A stretch of 64,000 nucleotides of DNA from Isoptericola chiayiensis (GCF_013149805.1 NZ_JABEZT010000012.1:1-64000); one strand, 5' to 3'; positions 52,594 through 61,977 are shown, counted from the first letter of the stretch. The notes: generated by a model not told the origin, from the sequence alone. Translations and numbers: made by a program.

Positions 52594-53076
52594 TCACCCG
52601 CCGTCGTACGCCGCCTCCAGCGCCGCCACGTCGATCTTGCCCATCTGTAGCATCGCCTGCATCGCGCGCCGGTTCGCCGGGGTCGTGTAGTCCCCGCACA
52701 GCTCCTCGAGCCGGCGGGGGATCACCTGCCAGCTCACCCCGAACCGGTCCTTGCACCAGCCGCAGGGCCCCTCGGAACCGCCGTCGGCGGTGAACAGGTC
52801 CCAGTAGTGGTCCACCTCGCGCTGGTCGTCGCACAGCAGGTAGAAGCTGAAGGCCTCGTCCAGGCGGAGGCTGGGGCCGGCGTTGAGCATCACGACGGGC
52901 ATGCCGCAGACCGTCGCCTCGATGATGAACGGCCTGCCGGCCTCGGCGCCCGGCACGCCGTCGGGGGCGACGAGCGTGCTGTCGACGTGGGAGTCGGGGA
53001 CGTGCTCGGCGTAGAACGCGGCGGCCTCGTGCGCGTCGTTGTCGGCGAACCACAGGTGCGGCCGGACGGTGACCAT
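52594..53076 (-). CDS. VOC/PhnB-type glyoxalase-fold protein
   Basis: The 160-residue protein matches the PhnB/3-demethylubiquinone-methyltransferase-like group of the VOC superfamily: HLWFADNDAHEAAAFYAEHV, FSFYLLCDDQREVDHYWDLF, GWCKDRFGVSWQVIPRRLEE. The metal ligand pattern of true glyoxalases is not obvious, so the reaction is unknown. ATG 53076 has GAGGAGA 6 nt upstream. It converges with the YdcF-like gene. Confidence 0.9.
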   Translation of the reverse strand: MVTVRPHLWFADNDAHEAAAFYAEHVPDSHVDSTLVAPDGVPGAEAGRPFIIEATVCGMPVVMLNAGPSLRLDEAFSFYLLCDDQREVDHYWDLFTADGGSEGPCGWCKDRFGVSWQVIPRRLEELCGDYTTPANRRAMQAMLQMGKIDVAALEAAYDGG

Positions 53077-53226
53077 CGTCGTCTCCTCGGGTCGGCGGTG
53101 CGGGGTCACCAGGAACGACGGCGCAGGGCGGGTGAACTCATCGGTTCGGATCGCGCCGGGCGCCCGACCCGCGCGATGCTCGTCCCGGCGGGCGGGCATC
53201 GTCCGCCGTGACGAGAGGACTCGAGC

Positions 53227-53646
53227 ATGACGCGCAGCTCCACCGTCCGGGCCTCGGCCGTGGGCGCAGCACTGGTGGTCGCCACCCTGACGGCGTGCGG
53301 GGACTCCCCCGAGGAGAACGCCGCCGACGCGTGCTCCGCCTGGGGCGGCTACACCACGGCGCTGGGTGACCTGGCTGCCACTCTGGTCTCCTCCCCCACC
53401 GTCGGCGAGGTGCAGGACGCCCGGGACGAGGTCGCCGACGCCTACGGCGACCTGGAGTCGTCGCTGGAGGACGTCGCCGCGGACCGCACGGACGCGATCG
53501 ACGACGCGTGGGACGAGCTCGACGACGCGATCGACGACATCGATGACGACGACACGCTCAACGAGGCGGTGTCGTCGGTGGCCGCCCAGGCCGAGGCCGT
53601 GCAGGCCGCGGGCGACGACGTCACGGCAGAGCTCGGCTGCTCCTGA
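53227..53646 (+). CDS. Acidic lipoprotein of unknown function
   Basis: The 139-residue protein has a lipoprotein signal ending VATLTAC (Cys24). A strongly acidic helical mature part follows, with an Asp-rich stretch AIDDIDDDDTLNEA near residue 105. The two other cysteines (ADACSAW and the C-terminal LGCS) could form a disulfide outside the cell. It should be anchored to the outer face of the membrane. No family is recognised. GAGAGGA precedes the ATG by 8 nt. Palindrome P4 follows. Confidence 0.8.
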   Translation: MTRSSTVRASAVGAALVVATLTACGDSPEENAADACSAWGGYTTALGDLAATLVSSPTVGEVQDARDEVADAYGDLESSLEDVAADRTDAIDDAWDELDDAIDDIDDDDTLNEAVSSVAAQAEAVQAAGDDVTAELGCS

Positions 53647-53666
53647 CGTCCCGCCCCTCGACGCAT

Positions 53667-53724
53667 CGAGCGTGCCGGGTTCTTCCTCATCGCTGCTGCG
53701 ATGAGGAAGAACCCGGCACGCTCG
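53667..53724. terminator. Perfect 27-bp-arm palindrome P4 between convergent genes
   Basis: Arms 53667-53693 and 53698-53724 are exactly complementary around TGCT. It lies between the convergent lipoprotein and folD ends, so bidirectional termination is likely. The sequence (GTGCCGGGTTCTTCCTCATC) is unrelated to P1-P3. Confidence 0.8.
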
Positions 53725-53752
53725 TCGTGGCCGCGGGGCGAGCCGGGACCCG

Positions 53753-54610
53753 TCAGGCGACCGCGCGCTCCGCGGCCTCGACGGCGCTGCGGAAGAGCAT
53801 CGCGATCGTGGTGGGACCGACGCCGCCGATCCGCGGCGTGATCGCGCCGGCGACCTCCTCGCAGGACTCGTCGACGTCCGGCAGCAGCTTGCGCCCCTCG
53901 TAGCGGACTCCCCCGCCGATCACCGTGACGCCCGGCGTGAGGTGCTCCGGCTGCAGGATGCCCGGGACACCCGCCGCGGCGATGACCACGTCGGCGCGCC
54001 GGGTGTACTCCGGCCAGTCCGGCACGCCCGTGTGCACCACGGTCACGGCGGCGTTCGCCGTCGGGCGCTTCTGCGAGAGCAGCAGCGCCAGCGGCCGGCC
54101 CAGCGTGGTGCCGCGCCCGAGGATGCACACCTCGCGACCGGCCACGGGGATCTCGTAGTGCGCCAGCAGCGTCTCGATGCCGGCCGGCGTCGCCGGGACG
54201 GGGCCCGGCATCCCCAGGGCGAGGCGGCCCATGTTCACCGGGTGCAGCGCGTCGACGTCCTTGTCGGGGTCGAGCGCCAGCAGCGCCGCGTCGAAGTCGA
54301 TCTGCGGCGGCGTGGGGTGCTGGATGAGGACGGAGTCGACGTCGTCGGCGTCGTTCATCTCCCGCACCGCTGCCAGCACGTCCGCCTGGGAGGCGTCCTG
54401 CGGCAGGTGGATGTGCGGGGAGGTGAACCCCAGCTCGGTCGCCTTGTCCATCTTCATGCGGATGTAGCCGGCGCTCGCCGAGTCGTCCCCGACGAGGATG
54501 GTGCCGAGACCGGGCCGGTGGCCGGCGGCGACGAGCGCGTCGATGCGGGGCGCGATCTGGGCGAACACCGCCTCGGCGACCGGCTTGCCCGGCAGCATGC
54601 GCGCCGTCAC
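53753..54610 (-). CDS. folD: Methylene-THF dehydrogenase / methenyl-THF cyclohydrolase
   Basis: The 285-residue bifunctional enzyme has the catalytic Tyr-Lys region [15 protein letters not shown], the [12 protein letters not shown] and [11 protein letters not shown] segments, [18 protein letters not shown] for NADP binding and the C-terminal [12 protein letters not shown]. It makes 10-formyl-THF for purine synthesis. The GTG start overlaps the glyA stop by 4 bp. Both are downstream of a ZTP riboswitch, so they are induced when 10-formyl-THF is scarce. Confidence 0.96.
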   Translation of the reverse strand: MTARMLPGKPVAEAVFAQIAPRIDALVAAGHRPGLGTILVGDDSASAGYIRMKMDKATELGFTSPHIHLPQDASQADVLAAVREMNDADDVDSVLIQHPTPPQIDFDAALLALDPDKDVDALHPVNMGRLALGMPGPVPATPAGIETLLAHYEIPVAGREVCILGRGTTLGRPLALLLSQKRPTANAAVTVVHTGVPDWPEYTRRADVVIAAAGVPGILQPEHLTPGVTVIGGGVRYEGRKLLPDVDESCEEVAGAITPRIGGVGPTTIAMLFRSAVEAAERAVA

Positions 54611-55890
54611 TGCGACAGCCCGGGGTAGAGCGGGAAGTCCGCGGTGAGCGTCGCGACGCGGGCCCGGAGCGCCTCGGCGTCGGCAGAGGTGCCGTCGCGC
54701 AGCGCGGCCGCGATGATGTCGGCCACCTCGGTGAACTCGGCGTCGCCGAACCCGCGGGTCGCGAGCGCCGGGGTGCCGATCCGCAGGCCCGAGGTCACGC
54801 GCGGCGGCCGAGGGTCGAACGGCACGGCGTTGCGGTTGACGGTGATGCCGACCGAGTGCAGGAGGTCCTCGGCCTGCTGGCCGTCCATCGCGGAGTTCCG
54901 CAGGTCGACGAGAACGAGGTGGACGTCGGTGCCGCCGGTGAGCACGGACACGCCGGTCCCGGCGACGTCGGCCTGGCCGAGCCGCTCGGCGATGATGCGT
55001 GCACCACGGCGCGTGCGCTCCTGACGCTCCACGAACGCCTCGGTGCCGGCGATCTTGAACGCCACGGCCTTGCCCGCGATGACGTGCATGAGCGGACCGC
55101 CCTGCTGGCCGGGGAACACTGCGGAGTTGAGCTTCTTCGCGTGCTCGTCGGAGGACAGGATGAAGCCGGAGCGCGGCCCGCCGATGGTCTTGTGGACCGT
55201 CGAGGACACGACGTCGGCGTGCGGCACCGGGGACGGGTGCAGACCGGCGGCGACGAGGCCGGCAAAGTGCGCCATGTCCACCCAGAGCTTGGCGCCGACC
55301 TCGTCGGCGATCTCGCGGAAGGCCGCGAAGTCCAGCTCGCGGGGATACGCGGACCAGCCGGCGATGATGACGTCGGGGCGGTGCTCCAGGGCGCGCTTGC
55401 GCACCTCGTCCATCTCGATGCGGTAGCTCTGCGGGTCGACGCCGTAGCCGGCGACGTCGTAGAGTCGGCCCGAGAAGTTGATCTTCATGCCGTGCGTCAG
55501 GTGACCGCCGTGGGCCAGCTCGAGCCCCATGATCTTGTCACCGGGCCGGATGAGGGCGTGCAGGACGGCGGCGTTCGCCTGCGCACCGGAGTGCGGCTGG
55601 ACGTTGGCGTACTCGGCCCCGAACAGCGCCTTGGCCCGGTCGATCGCCAGGTTCTCGGCGATGTCGACCTGCTCGCAGCCGCCGTAGTAGCGCTTGCCGG
55701 GATAGCCCTCGGCGTACTTGTTCGTCAGCACCGAGCCCTGGGCCTGCAGCACGGCACGGGGGACGAAGTTCTCCGACGCGATCATCTCGAGGGTGTCGCG
55801 CTGCCGGGCCAGCTCGCCGTCGAGGACGGCGGCGATCTCCGGGTCGACCTCGGCGAGAGGGGCGTCGAACGTGGGGTCGGGAGTGCTCAT
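54607..55890 (-). CDS. glyA: Serine hydroxymethyltransferase
   Basis: The 427-residue PLP enzyme has the Schiff-base lysine in [17 protein letters not shown], the N-terminal [20 protein letters not shown], and [18 protein letters not shown]. It converts serine and THF to glycine and 5,10-methylene-THF, which FolD uses next. GGAGACGCCCCC precedes the ATG at 55890. The 5' leader carries a ZTP riboswitch. Confidence 0.97.
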   Translation of the reverse strand: MSTPDPTFDAPLAEVDPEIAAVLDGELARQRDTLEMIASENFVPRAVLQAQGSVLTNKYAEGYPGKRYYGGCEQVDIAENLAIDRAKALFGAEYANVQPHSGAQANAAVLHALIRPGDKIMGLELAHGGHLTHGMKINFSGRLYDVAGYGVDPQSYRIEMDEVRKRALEHRPDVIIAGWSAYPRELDFAAFREIADEVGAKLWVDMAHFAGLVAAGLHPSPVPHADVVSSTVHKTIGGPRSGFILSSDEHAKKLNSAVFPGQQGGPLMHVIAGKAVAFKIAGTEAFVERQERTRRGARIIAERLGQADVAGTGVSVLTGGTDVHLVLVDLRNSAMDGQQAEDLLHSVGITVNRNAVPFDPRPPRVTSGLRIGTPALATRGFGDAEFTEVADIIAAALRDGTSADAEALRARVATLTADFPLYPGLSQ

Positions 55891-55935
55891 GGGGGCGTCT
55901 CCTGCTGTGTCGGCGGTTCCACGGTTGTCGTTACC

Positions 55936-56028
55936 GACCGGGCCCAGGCGACCGACCCGTCGTCAGCACAGCATGTCGCTCCCCGGTGGTGATCCACCTG
56001 CACGCCAGTCACGACGTCCACGATCCTA
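55936..56028 (-). promoter_or_regulatory. ZTP (pfl) riboswitch with promoter, upstream of glyA-folD
   Basis: On the minus strand TAGGAT (56028-56023) is a -10 box. The transcript then shows the pfl-motif cores CGTGACTGGCG (near 56013-56003), ACCACCGGGGAGCGAC (near 55990-55975) and, after a linker, GGTCGCCTGGGC (near 55953-55942). These are the conserved blocks of ZTP-sensing RNAs, which typically control folD, glyA and purH. The gap to glyA is about 45 nt and has no clear terminator, so translational control is possible. Confidence 0.88.
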
Positions 56029-56070
56029 GCAGCGTCGCCACGGCCGGGCTGCGGGGCGGCACGACGCCGA

Positions 56071-56105
56071 CGGGGCGGGGAAGCACGCCGGCTCCCCCGC
56101 CCCGC
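56071..56105 (-). terminator. Terminator of the alpha-amylase gene
   Basis: A GC-rich stem GGGGCGGGG with CCCCCGCCCC (56071-56105, about 10-nt loop) lies 9 bp after the amylase stop on the minus strand. Confidence 0.6.
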
Positions 56106-56113
56106 CGCCCGGG

Positions 56114-58195
56114 TCAGCGCCAGGTGTCGTGGAGGCCCAGGGTCCCGTCCGGGCCGACCGTGGCGGTGCGGTTCGCGCCGCTCTCCCACACGACGTTCCC
56201 GGACGCGTCGACCTTCACATACTTGTACTCGAAGGACGTGCCGGCGGGCAGCTCCACCGTGCCGGTCCACGTCGGGTAGCTGCCGGCGTCGAGTGCGGGC
56301 GCGTCCTGCGGTGCCCACGAACCGAGCTCGGGCAGCGAGCCCACCACGTGCACGGTCTGGCCCCATGTGGTGGTGGCGTCCACCGAGACCTCGACGTCGC
56401 CGCCCTCGGGCTCCGGCTCCGGCTCGGGCTCGGGCTCGGAGCACGGGTCGCCGGCCGTGACCTCGCCGCCGGAGACGACGACGTCGGTGCCGGTCAGCGT
56501 GTAGTCCTGCCCCCCGTTGTTGTCCCAGGCGCCCGCCCCGTCGGTGAAGGCGGCGGTGATCGTGGCGCCGTCGGCCGCGATCTCCCGGGAGACCCAGCCG
56601 TCGCACGCCGGCGCCATCGGTTCGCCCGGGACGTCGGTCCAGGACCCGGTCCCCACGCGGTAGTGGATGCGGTGGGCCGACCAGCCGGCGTCGGTCGCGT
56701 AGTGGACCGTGGTGGTCTCGCCCGTGGGCGGCTCGGTCGGCTCGCCCGCCAGCAGTGCGAGGGCACCGTAGGCCGGCACCGTCGCGGAGAAGGTCCCGGA
56801 GGCCGAGACGTCGTGCGTGACCGAGCAGTCGTCGGCGGCGACCACGTCGCAGTAGGTGCCCGCGGGCAGCGACGTCGTGTAGGTGCGCGTCACCGAGGAC
56901 CCGGTGTTGTTGAGGGTCACGTAGCCGACCGAGCCCCGCCCGTAGGCGACGTGGTTGTTCCCGTCGTCCCACCAGCTCGTCACCGGGGTGCCCTCGACGG
57001 CGTTGTGGAAGCCCACCATGCCGCGGATCTCGGTCGCGGCGTGCGTGCAGGTCCACGCGGCCGAGCCGCAGTCGGCGTCGGGCACGGAGGTCTGCGTGGC
57101 GCCGGGGGCTCCGGCGTCCTTGTCGGAGTAGGCGTAGCCGGAGTAGACCGTCGGCGACCCGTACGGCCAGGACAGCATGAAGGTGTTCGCCAGGAGGTAC
57201 TTGGCGCCCCACTGCGCGGTCATCGTCTCGCCGTTGCGCTCGGTGTCGTGGTTGTCGACGAACACTCCGGCGCGATCGGTCGGCAGCTTGCCGTCGCCGA
57301 TGGAGCGCAGTCCCGCGATGCTGCCGTCGAAGCGGCTCTTGAGCTCGCGCGCGTAGTCGAACTCGTGGGAGTCGCCGCTGCCGAGGTACTCCGAGGGCGT
57401 GATCGGCTCACCGGCGGCTCCGATGACCTCGTGGATCCAGAACACGTCCTGGTCCGAGAGCCGGACGCGGATCGCCTCCAGGTCGGCCGCGGGCATGTGC
57501 TTGGCGGCGTCGATGCGGAAGCCGGCGACGCCGAGGTCGATGAGATCGTTCAGGTAGGCCGCGAGGGTGTCGCGCACGTGGGCCGACCCTGTCCGCAGGT
57601 CCTGCAGCGACAGCAGCCGGCAGTGCTGCACCTGGTAGCGGTCCCCGTAGTCGGTGATGTTGCTGCGGCAGTCGTTGAAGTCGGACCCCGAGTAGATGCC
57701 GGGGAACGAGTCGACGCCGAACGAGCTGCCGGCGACGCCGGTCCCCGCCCCCTGGTCGGCACCGGTGGTGTGGTTGATCACGGCGTCCGCGACGATCCCG
57801 ACGCCGGCGTTCGCGCAGGTGTCGACCATCTGCGCGAACTCGGAGCGGGTGCCGAGCTTGGACTCGATGCGGTAGCTGACGGGCTGGTACGAGGTCCACC
57901 ACTCTGCGCCGCGGACGTGCTCCTGCGGCGGGGAGACCTGGACGTAGCCGTAGCCCGCGGGGCCGAGCGTCGAGGTGCACTCGTCCGCGATCGCGTCCCA
58001 GGTCCACTGGAACATCTGCACGATCACGCCGCCGCGCCCGTTCGGCGAGTCGACGACGGGGTCGGGGGTCGGTACGGCAGCGGTGGCCGGCGTCGCGGCC
58101 AGCAGTCCGCCGGCGGCGAGGAGGAGGGTGACCAGTGCGGCCAACGGTCGGCGGCGCGCGCGGCGCGGCGGGAGGTGTCGTTCTGCGAGCGGCAT
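56114..58195 (-). CDS. Secreted alpha-amylase with starch-binding modules (GH13)
   Basis: The 693-residue protein has a signal peptide (about 1-40, cleavage near ATA-AVP). A GH13 barrel (about 45-380) carries nucleophile Asp229 in GFRIDAAKH, acid/base Glu256 in WIHEVIG and Asp317 in DNHDTE. An amylase C domain comes next. A CBM25/26-like module spans about 490-590 (TVHYATDAGWSAHRIHYRVG, DNNGGQDY). A short Glu-Pro linker leads to a C-terminal CBM20 (about 600-693, WGQTVHVVGSLPELGSWAPQ). It degrades starch outside the cell. An inverted repeat at 58318 is a probable MalR-type operator. Confidence 0.95.
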   Translation of the reverse strand: MPLAERHLPPRRARRRPLAALVTLLLAAGGLLAATPATAAVPTPDPVVDSPNGRGGVIVQMFQWTWDAIADECTSTLGPAGYGYVQVSPPQEHVRGAEWWTSYQPVSYRIESKLGTRSEFAQMVDTCANAGVGIVADAVINHTTGADQGAGTGVAGSSFGVDSFPGIYSGSDFNDCRSNITDYGDRYQVQHCRLLSLQDLRTGSAHVRDTLAAYLNDLIDLGVAGFRIDAAKHMPAADLEAIRVRLSDQDVFWIHEVIGAAGEPITPSEYLGSGDSHEFDYARELKSRFDGSIAGLRSIGDGKLPTDRAGVFVDNHDTERNGETMTAQWGAKYLLANTFMLSWPYGSPTVYSGYAYSDKDAGAPGATQTSVPDADCGSAAWTCTHAATEIRGMVGFHNAVEGTPVTSWWDDGNNHVAYGRGSVGYVTLNNTGSSVTRTYTTSLPAGTYCDVVAADDCSVTHDVSASGTFSATVPAYGALALLAGEPTEPPTGETTTVHYATDAGWSAHRIHYRVGTGSWTDVPGEPMAPACDGWVSREIAADGATITAAFTDGAGAWDNNGGQDYTLTGTDVVVSGGEVTAGDPCSEPEPEPEPEPEGGDVEVSVDATTTWGQTVHVVGSLPELGSWAPQDAPALDAGSYPTWTGTVELPAGTSFEYKYVKVDASGNVVWESGANRTATVGPDGTLGLHDTWR

Positions 58196-58317
58196 TGCTC
58201 TGCTCCTTCGTCGGGGTCGGCGAGGACCCGTTCGTCGCCCGGCGGCGTTGCCGGGACGGTGCTGCGGCCGGTGGGCCGCATCCAGGGGGCACCGGGGTCA
58301 GTGCGTCAGCAACGTTA

Positions 58318-58331
58318 CTGCAACTTTGCAG
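58318..58331. promoter_or_regulatory. Possible maltose-type operator upstream of the amylase gene
   Basis: CTGCAACTTTGCAG is a perfect 6-bp inverted repeat with a 2-bp centre, about 125 bp before the amylase start. LacI-type starch regulators in actinobacteria bind TTGCA-containing sites. An AACGTT palindrome lies next to it (58311-58316). No regulator gene is in the window. Confidence 0.45.
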
Positions 58332-58361
58332 CACGCGTACAGAGGAGGGTGCCACGACGAC

Positions 58362-58393
58362 GGAGCCCCCGCACCGTGCGGTGCGGGGGCTCC
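58362..58393 (-). terminator. Terminator after the arabinanase gene
   Basis: Perfect 15-bp arms 58362-58376 and 58379-58393 with a 2-nt loop lie 51 bp after the arabinanase stop on the minus strand. They close the arabinose operon and insulate the amylase promoter. Confidence 0.8.
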
Positions 58394-58443
58394 TTGCTCG
58401 CTGCGGTCCTGCCCGGTGGTGTCGATCCGGGGCTGAGGCGGAC

Positions 58444-59472
58444 TCAGGGCACCGCCGTCGTCGCGACCGGCCACCCGTCGTCCCAGCCGAGCCGCTGGAT
58501 CGCCAGGCGGTGGGCGCCCGAATTGTCGCCGTCGTAGAAGTGGTAGCCGAGGTAGCCGTCCGAGACGGACTGCCCGCCGGGGCCGATCATCGCGTCCCGC
58601 GACCCGAGCACGAGCGTGCCGCCGCCGTCGGCCATGTCGACGCCCTCGGCGTCCACGAACGGGCCGGAGACGTCCCGGGAGCGCCCCACGTGGATCGAGT
58701 ACGTCGAGCTCGCGCCCGAGCAGCACTTCCCCCACGAGGCGAACAGGTAGTACCAGCCGTCGCGCTCGACGACGTAGGGGGCCTCGATCTGGTTCACCCC
58801 GTCACCGCGGGAGGCCACCTGGACGGGTTCGGCCCCGTCGGCGGGCATCCCCGAGGGCCACTCGAGGGGCAGCACGTGGATGCCGTCCCAGAAGGACCCG
58901 AAGAACAGCCACGGCGACCCGTCGGTGTCCGTGATCACGCCGGGGTCGATCGCGTTGTACGGGTCCCCAGACTGCGAGCGCCAGACCGCCCCCTCATGGG
59001 TCCAGCCGTAGTCGGGATCGTCCGGGTCCAGCGTGGACCCCGTGGCCAGCCCGATGGCCGAGGTGTTGGACCCGAAGGTGGACGCCGAGTAGTACAGGTA
59101 CCAGGTGCCGTCGTGCTCGACGAGCTCGGGCGCCCAGTAGTGCTCGACGCCCTCGATGGAGTCGCGCACCCACTGCGGGTCCTCGTCGGACGACCAAGCC
59201 GTCCCCACCGCCTCCCACGTGGTCCCGCCGTCGTCGGACCGGTGCACCAGCGGCGCCCCGCGGGACTTGCCCGGCGCACCGGTGGAGTAGACGAACCAGG
59301 GCTCGCCCTCGTCGCCGACGACGAGCGCCGGGTCGTGGGTGGCCAGGTCGCCGTCGAGCGCCAGGGGCTCGGGCTCGGTCGACGCCTCCCAGGGCCGCAG
59401 CACGGCGAGCGCGACGCCGGCGACGATCGCCACGACGGCGAGGACCCCGACGACGGCGCGCCGGCGGCTCAC
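58444..59472 (-). CDS. Arabinan endo-1,5-alpha-L-arabinosidase (GH43), membrane-anchored
   Basis: The 342-residue protein has an N-terminal hydrophobic anchor (about 7-27, no lipobox) and a GH43 five-blade propeller. Catalytic residues are visible as Asp in ATHDPALVV, Asp in YNAIDPGVI and Glu in VNQIEAPYVVE. It cuts arabinan chains outside the cell, producing arabino-oligosaccharides for the transporter upstream in the operon. The GTG start overlaps the GH51 stop by 4 bp (GTGA), so translation is coupled. A strong terminator follows. Confidence 0.93.
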   Translation of the reverse strand: MSRRRAVVGVLAVVAIVAGVALAVLRPWEASTEPEPLALDGDLATHDPALVVGDEGEPWFVYSTGAPGKSRGAPLVHRSDDGGTTWEAVGTAWSSDEDPQWVRDSIEGVEHYWAPELVEHDGTWYLYYSASTFGSNTSAIGLATGSTLDPDDPDYGWTHEGAVWRSQSGDPYNAIDPGVITDTDGSPWLFFGSFWDGIHVLPLEWPSGMPADGAEPVQVASRGDGVNQIEAPYVVERDGWYYLFASWGKCCSGASSTYSIHVGRSRDVSGPFVDAEGVDMADGGGTLVLGSRDAMIGPGGQSVSDGYLGYHFYDGDNSGAHRLAIQRLGWDDGWPVATTAVP

Positions 59473-60983
59473 GCGGCGGGTCCGAGCCGGACGATGCTCC
59501 ACGAGACCGGCGGCAGCACGGCATCGAGCCGGCCGTCGGTGATCTGCGCGGTGGCGTTGGCCCGGGGCGCGACCGAGCTGTCGTCGTCGGCGGTGGCCGT
59601 CCAGGTGTGGTCGGGGTTGGACAGCGTGAGCGCCTCGACGACCCGTAGCCCGTCGAACCCGCGCAGGTCGACGTCGAGCGTGACCTCGTCGGTCACCGAC
59701 CGGTTGGTGGCCAGGACCACGACCTCGCCGGTCCCGGCGTCGTGGGTGGCGACGGCGTCGAGCACGTCGACCTCGCCGAACCGGGCGGTATCCGTCGTCG
59801 GGGAGTCGATCGCGAGCCGGAGCACCTCGCCCGCGGCGTGGCGGGAGGTGAGCGCGAACGGGTGGAAGATGGTCTGCTTCCAGCTGCGCCCGCCCGGCTC
59901 GGTCATGATCGGCGCGATGACGTTGACGAGCTGGGCCTGCGAGGCGGCGTGCACCCGGTCGGTGTGGCGCAGCAGGCTGATGAGCAGGTTGCCCACCACG
60001 ACGGCGTCGGCCACGTTGTACCGGTCCTCGAGCAGCACCGGCGCGACCGGCCAGTCGTCGCCCGACGGCGGCCGGGACTCGGCGCGCTTCTGGTACCAGA
60101 CGTTCCACTCGTCGAAGGAGAGGTGGATGCGCTTGGTGTGCTTGCCGGCCGCGCGGACGGCGTCGGCCGTGGCCGCGACCGAGTCGACGAAGTGGTCCAT
60201 GTCGACCGCGGAGGCGAGGAACGAGGCGAGGTCGCCGTCGGACTCCCAGTAGTAGGCGTGGGCGGAGACGTGGTCGACGTGCTCGTAGGCCTCGGTGAGC
60301 ACGGTGTGCTCCCAGGCGCCGAAGGTCGGCATCCCGGAGTTGGACGAGCCGCAGACGACCAGCTCGAGGTCGGGGTCGATCATCCGCATCGCACGCGCGG
60401 TCTCCGTGGCGAGCCGGCCGTACTCGGCGGCGGTCTTCGCGCCGATCTGCCACGGCCCGTCCATCTCGTTGCCGAGGCACCACATCTTGACGCGGTACGG
60501 CTCCTCGGCACCGTTCGCCCGGCGCGCGTCGCTCCAGGCGGTGCCGCCGGGGACGTTGCAGTACTCGAGCAGGTCGAGCGCCTCCTGCACGCCGCGCGTC
60601 CCGAGGTTCACGGCCATCATGGGCTCGACGCCCGTCCGCTCGGCCCAGCGCATGAACTCGTCGACGCCGACGAGGTTCGGCTCGGTCGAGTGCCAAGCCA
60701 GGTCGAGGCGGCGCGGCCGCTCCGCGACGGGGCCGACGCCGTCCTCCCAGCGGTAGCCGGACAGGAAGTTGCCGCCCGGGTAGCGGACGGTGGACACCCC
60801 GAGCTCGCGGACGAGCTCGATCACGTCGCCGCGGAACCCGTCGGCGTCGGCCGTGGGGTGCTCAGGGTCGTGGATACCGGTGTAGACGGAACGGCCGAGG
60901 TGCTCGACGAACGAGCCGAACGTGCGACGGCGCACGGGTCCGACGACGAACGCCGGGTCCACGGTGACGGATGCGGACAGCAT
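59469..60983 (-). CDS. abfA: Alpha-L-arabinofuranosidase (GH51)
   Basis: The 504-residue enzyme has acid/base Glu173 in CLGNEMDGPW and nucleophile Glu292 in LSFDEWNVWY, the diagnostic pair of GH51. The N-terminal VRYPGGNFLSGYRWEDGVGP is also typical. No signal peptide is present, so it acts inside the cell on imported arabino-oligosaccharides. ATG 60983 lies 79 bp after the permease gene, beyond a hairpin (61017-61044) that may lower its expression relative to the transporter. Confidence 0.95.
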   Translation of the reverse strand: MLSASVTVDPAFVVGPVRRRTFGSFVEHLGRSVYTGIHDPEHPTADADGFRGDVIELVRELGVSTVRYPGGNFLSGYRWEDGVGPVAERPRRLDLAWHSTEPNLVGVDEFMRWAERTGVEPMMAVNLGTRGVQEALDLLEYCNVPGGTAWSDARRANGAEEPYRVKMWCLGNEMDGPWQIGAKTAAEYGRLATETARAMRMIDPDLELVVCGSSNSGMPTFGAWEHTVLTEAYEHVDHVSAHAYYWESDGDLASFLASAVDMDHFVDSVAATADAVRAAGKHTKRIHLSFDEWNVWYQKRAESRPPSGDDWPVAPVLLEDRYNVADAVVVGNLLISLLRHTDRVHAASQAQLVNVIAPIMTEPGGRSWKQTIFHPFALTSRHAAGEVLRLAIDSPTTDTARFGEVDVLDAVATHDAGTGEVVVLATNRSVTDEVTLDVDLRGFDGLRVVEALTLSNPDHTWTATADDDSSVAPRANATAQITDGRLDAVLPPVSWSIVRLGPAA

Positions 60984-61016
60984 GATTCCTCCCCCGCGAT
61001 GGGGTCGACGATGGGA

Positions 61017-61044
61017 CCGGTGGGCACCGTGCGGTGCCCACCGG
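61017..61044 (-). terminator. Intra-operon hairpin between permease and GH51 genes
   Basis: CCGGTGGGCACCG and its complement (13-bp arms, 2-nt loop) lie 19 bp after the permease stop. With no T-run, it may act as a partial terminator or as an mRNA stabiliser. Confidence 0.6.
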
Positions 61045-61062
61045 GGTGTGGGGACGGGTCGG

Positions 61063-61977
61063 CTACTTGATCGACCCGAGGGAGAGCCCGCCCTGCCAGT
61101 ACTTCTGCAGGCCGAGGAAGGCCGCGATCAGCGGGATGATCGACACCAGCGCACCGGTGACGATGAGGTTCCAGACCTGTTCACCGCCGGCGCCGGCGTT
61201 GGACAGGGCCTGCCACTGGTTCAGGCCGACCGTGACGGGCAGCAGGTCGGTGTCGCGCAGCACGGCCAGCGGCAGGAAGAAGTTGTTCCAGCTGAAGACG
61301 GTGGTCAGCAGCAGCACCGTGACCATGGCGGGCCGCAGCAGCGGCAAGGAGACCCGGAAGAAGAGCCGCAGCTCACCGGCGCCGTCGACGCGGCCGGCGT
61401 CGAGCATCTCGTCCGGGATCGCGTCCTGCGAGTACACGCGGATGAGGTACACGCCGATCGGGCTGAGCAGCGAGGGCAGGATGACCGCCCACATGGTGTT
61501 GATCAGGCCGATGTCGCTCAGGAGCACGAACGTCGGGATGGTCAGCGCGGTCAGCGGCACCATCACCGAACCGAGCAGCACCGTGAAGTAGGCGCCACGC
61601 CCCCGGAACCGGTACTTGGCCAGGCCGTAGCCGGCGAAGATCGCCAGCACCGTCGCGCCCACCCCGCCCGCGAAGGCGTAGATGAACGAGTTGCGCAGCC
61701 AGATCCAGTAGATGCCGCCCTGGTGCTCGAACAGCCCGCGGACGTTCTCGACCAGGTTGAAGTTGTCGTTGAACCACAGCGCTCCGCCCGACCCGACGAA
61801 CAGGCCGCTGTTCGACTTCGTCGACCCCACGATGAGGAACCACAGCGGGATGACGAAGTACAGCGCCATGATCAGCAGGAACGCGTGCGACCCGATCCGC
61901 CGGCTGTGCTTGCTGCTGGAGCCGGCCCGCCGCGTGCGGCGCTGCGGGGCCTTGCTGGTCTCGAGGTCGGTAGTCAT
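61063..61977 (-). CDS. Carbohydrate ABC transporter permease (MalG/AraQ type)
   Basis: The 304-residue inner-membrane protein has six spans, a long polar N-terminus (KHSRRIGSHAFLLIM) and the EAA loop DEMLDAGRVDGAGELRLFFR. YFVIPLWFLIVGSTKS and LPLLRPAMVTVLLL are typical of CUT1 permeases. It pairs with the upstream permease to import oligosaccharides. Its ATG shares one base with the TGA of that gene (TGATG). No ATPase gene is in the operon. A shared MsiK-type ATPase elsewhere is probable. Confidence 0.93.
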   Translation of the reverse strand: MTTDLETSKAPQRRTRRAGSSSKHSRRIGSHAFLLIMALYFVIPLWFLIVGSTKSNSGLFVGSGGALWFNDNFNLVENVRGLFEHQGGIYWIWLRNSFIYAFAGGVGATVLAIFAGYGLAKYRFRGRGAYFTVLLGSVMVPLTALTIPTFVLLSDIGLINTMWAVILPSLLSPIGVYLIRVYSQDAIPDEMLDAGRVDGAGELRLFFRVSLPLLRPAMVTVLLLTTVFSWNNFFLPLAVLRDTDLLPVTVGLNQWQALSNAGAGGEQVWNLIVTGALVSIIPLIAAFLGLQKYWQGGLSLGSIK

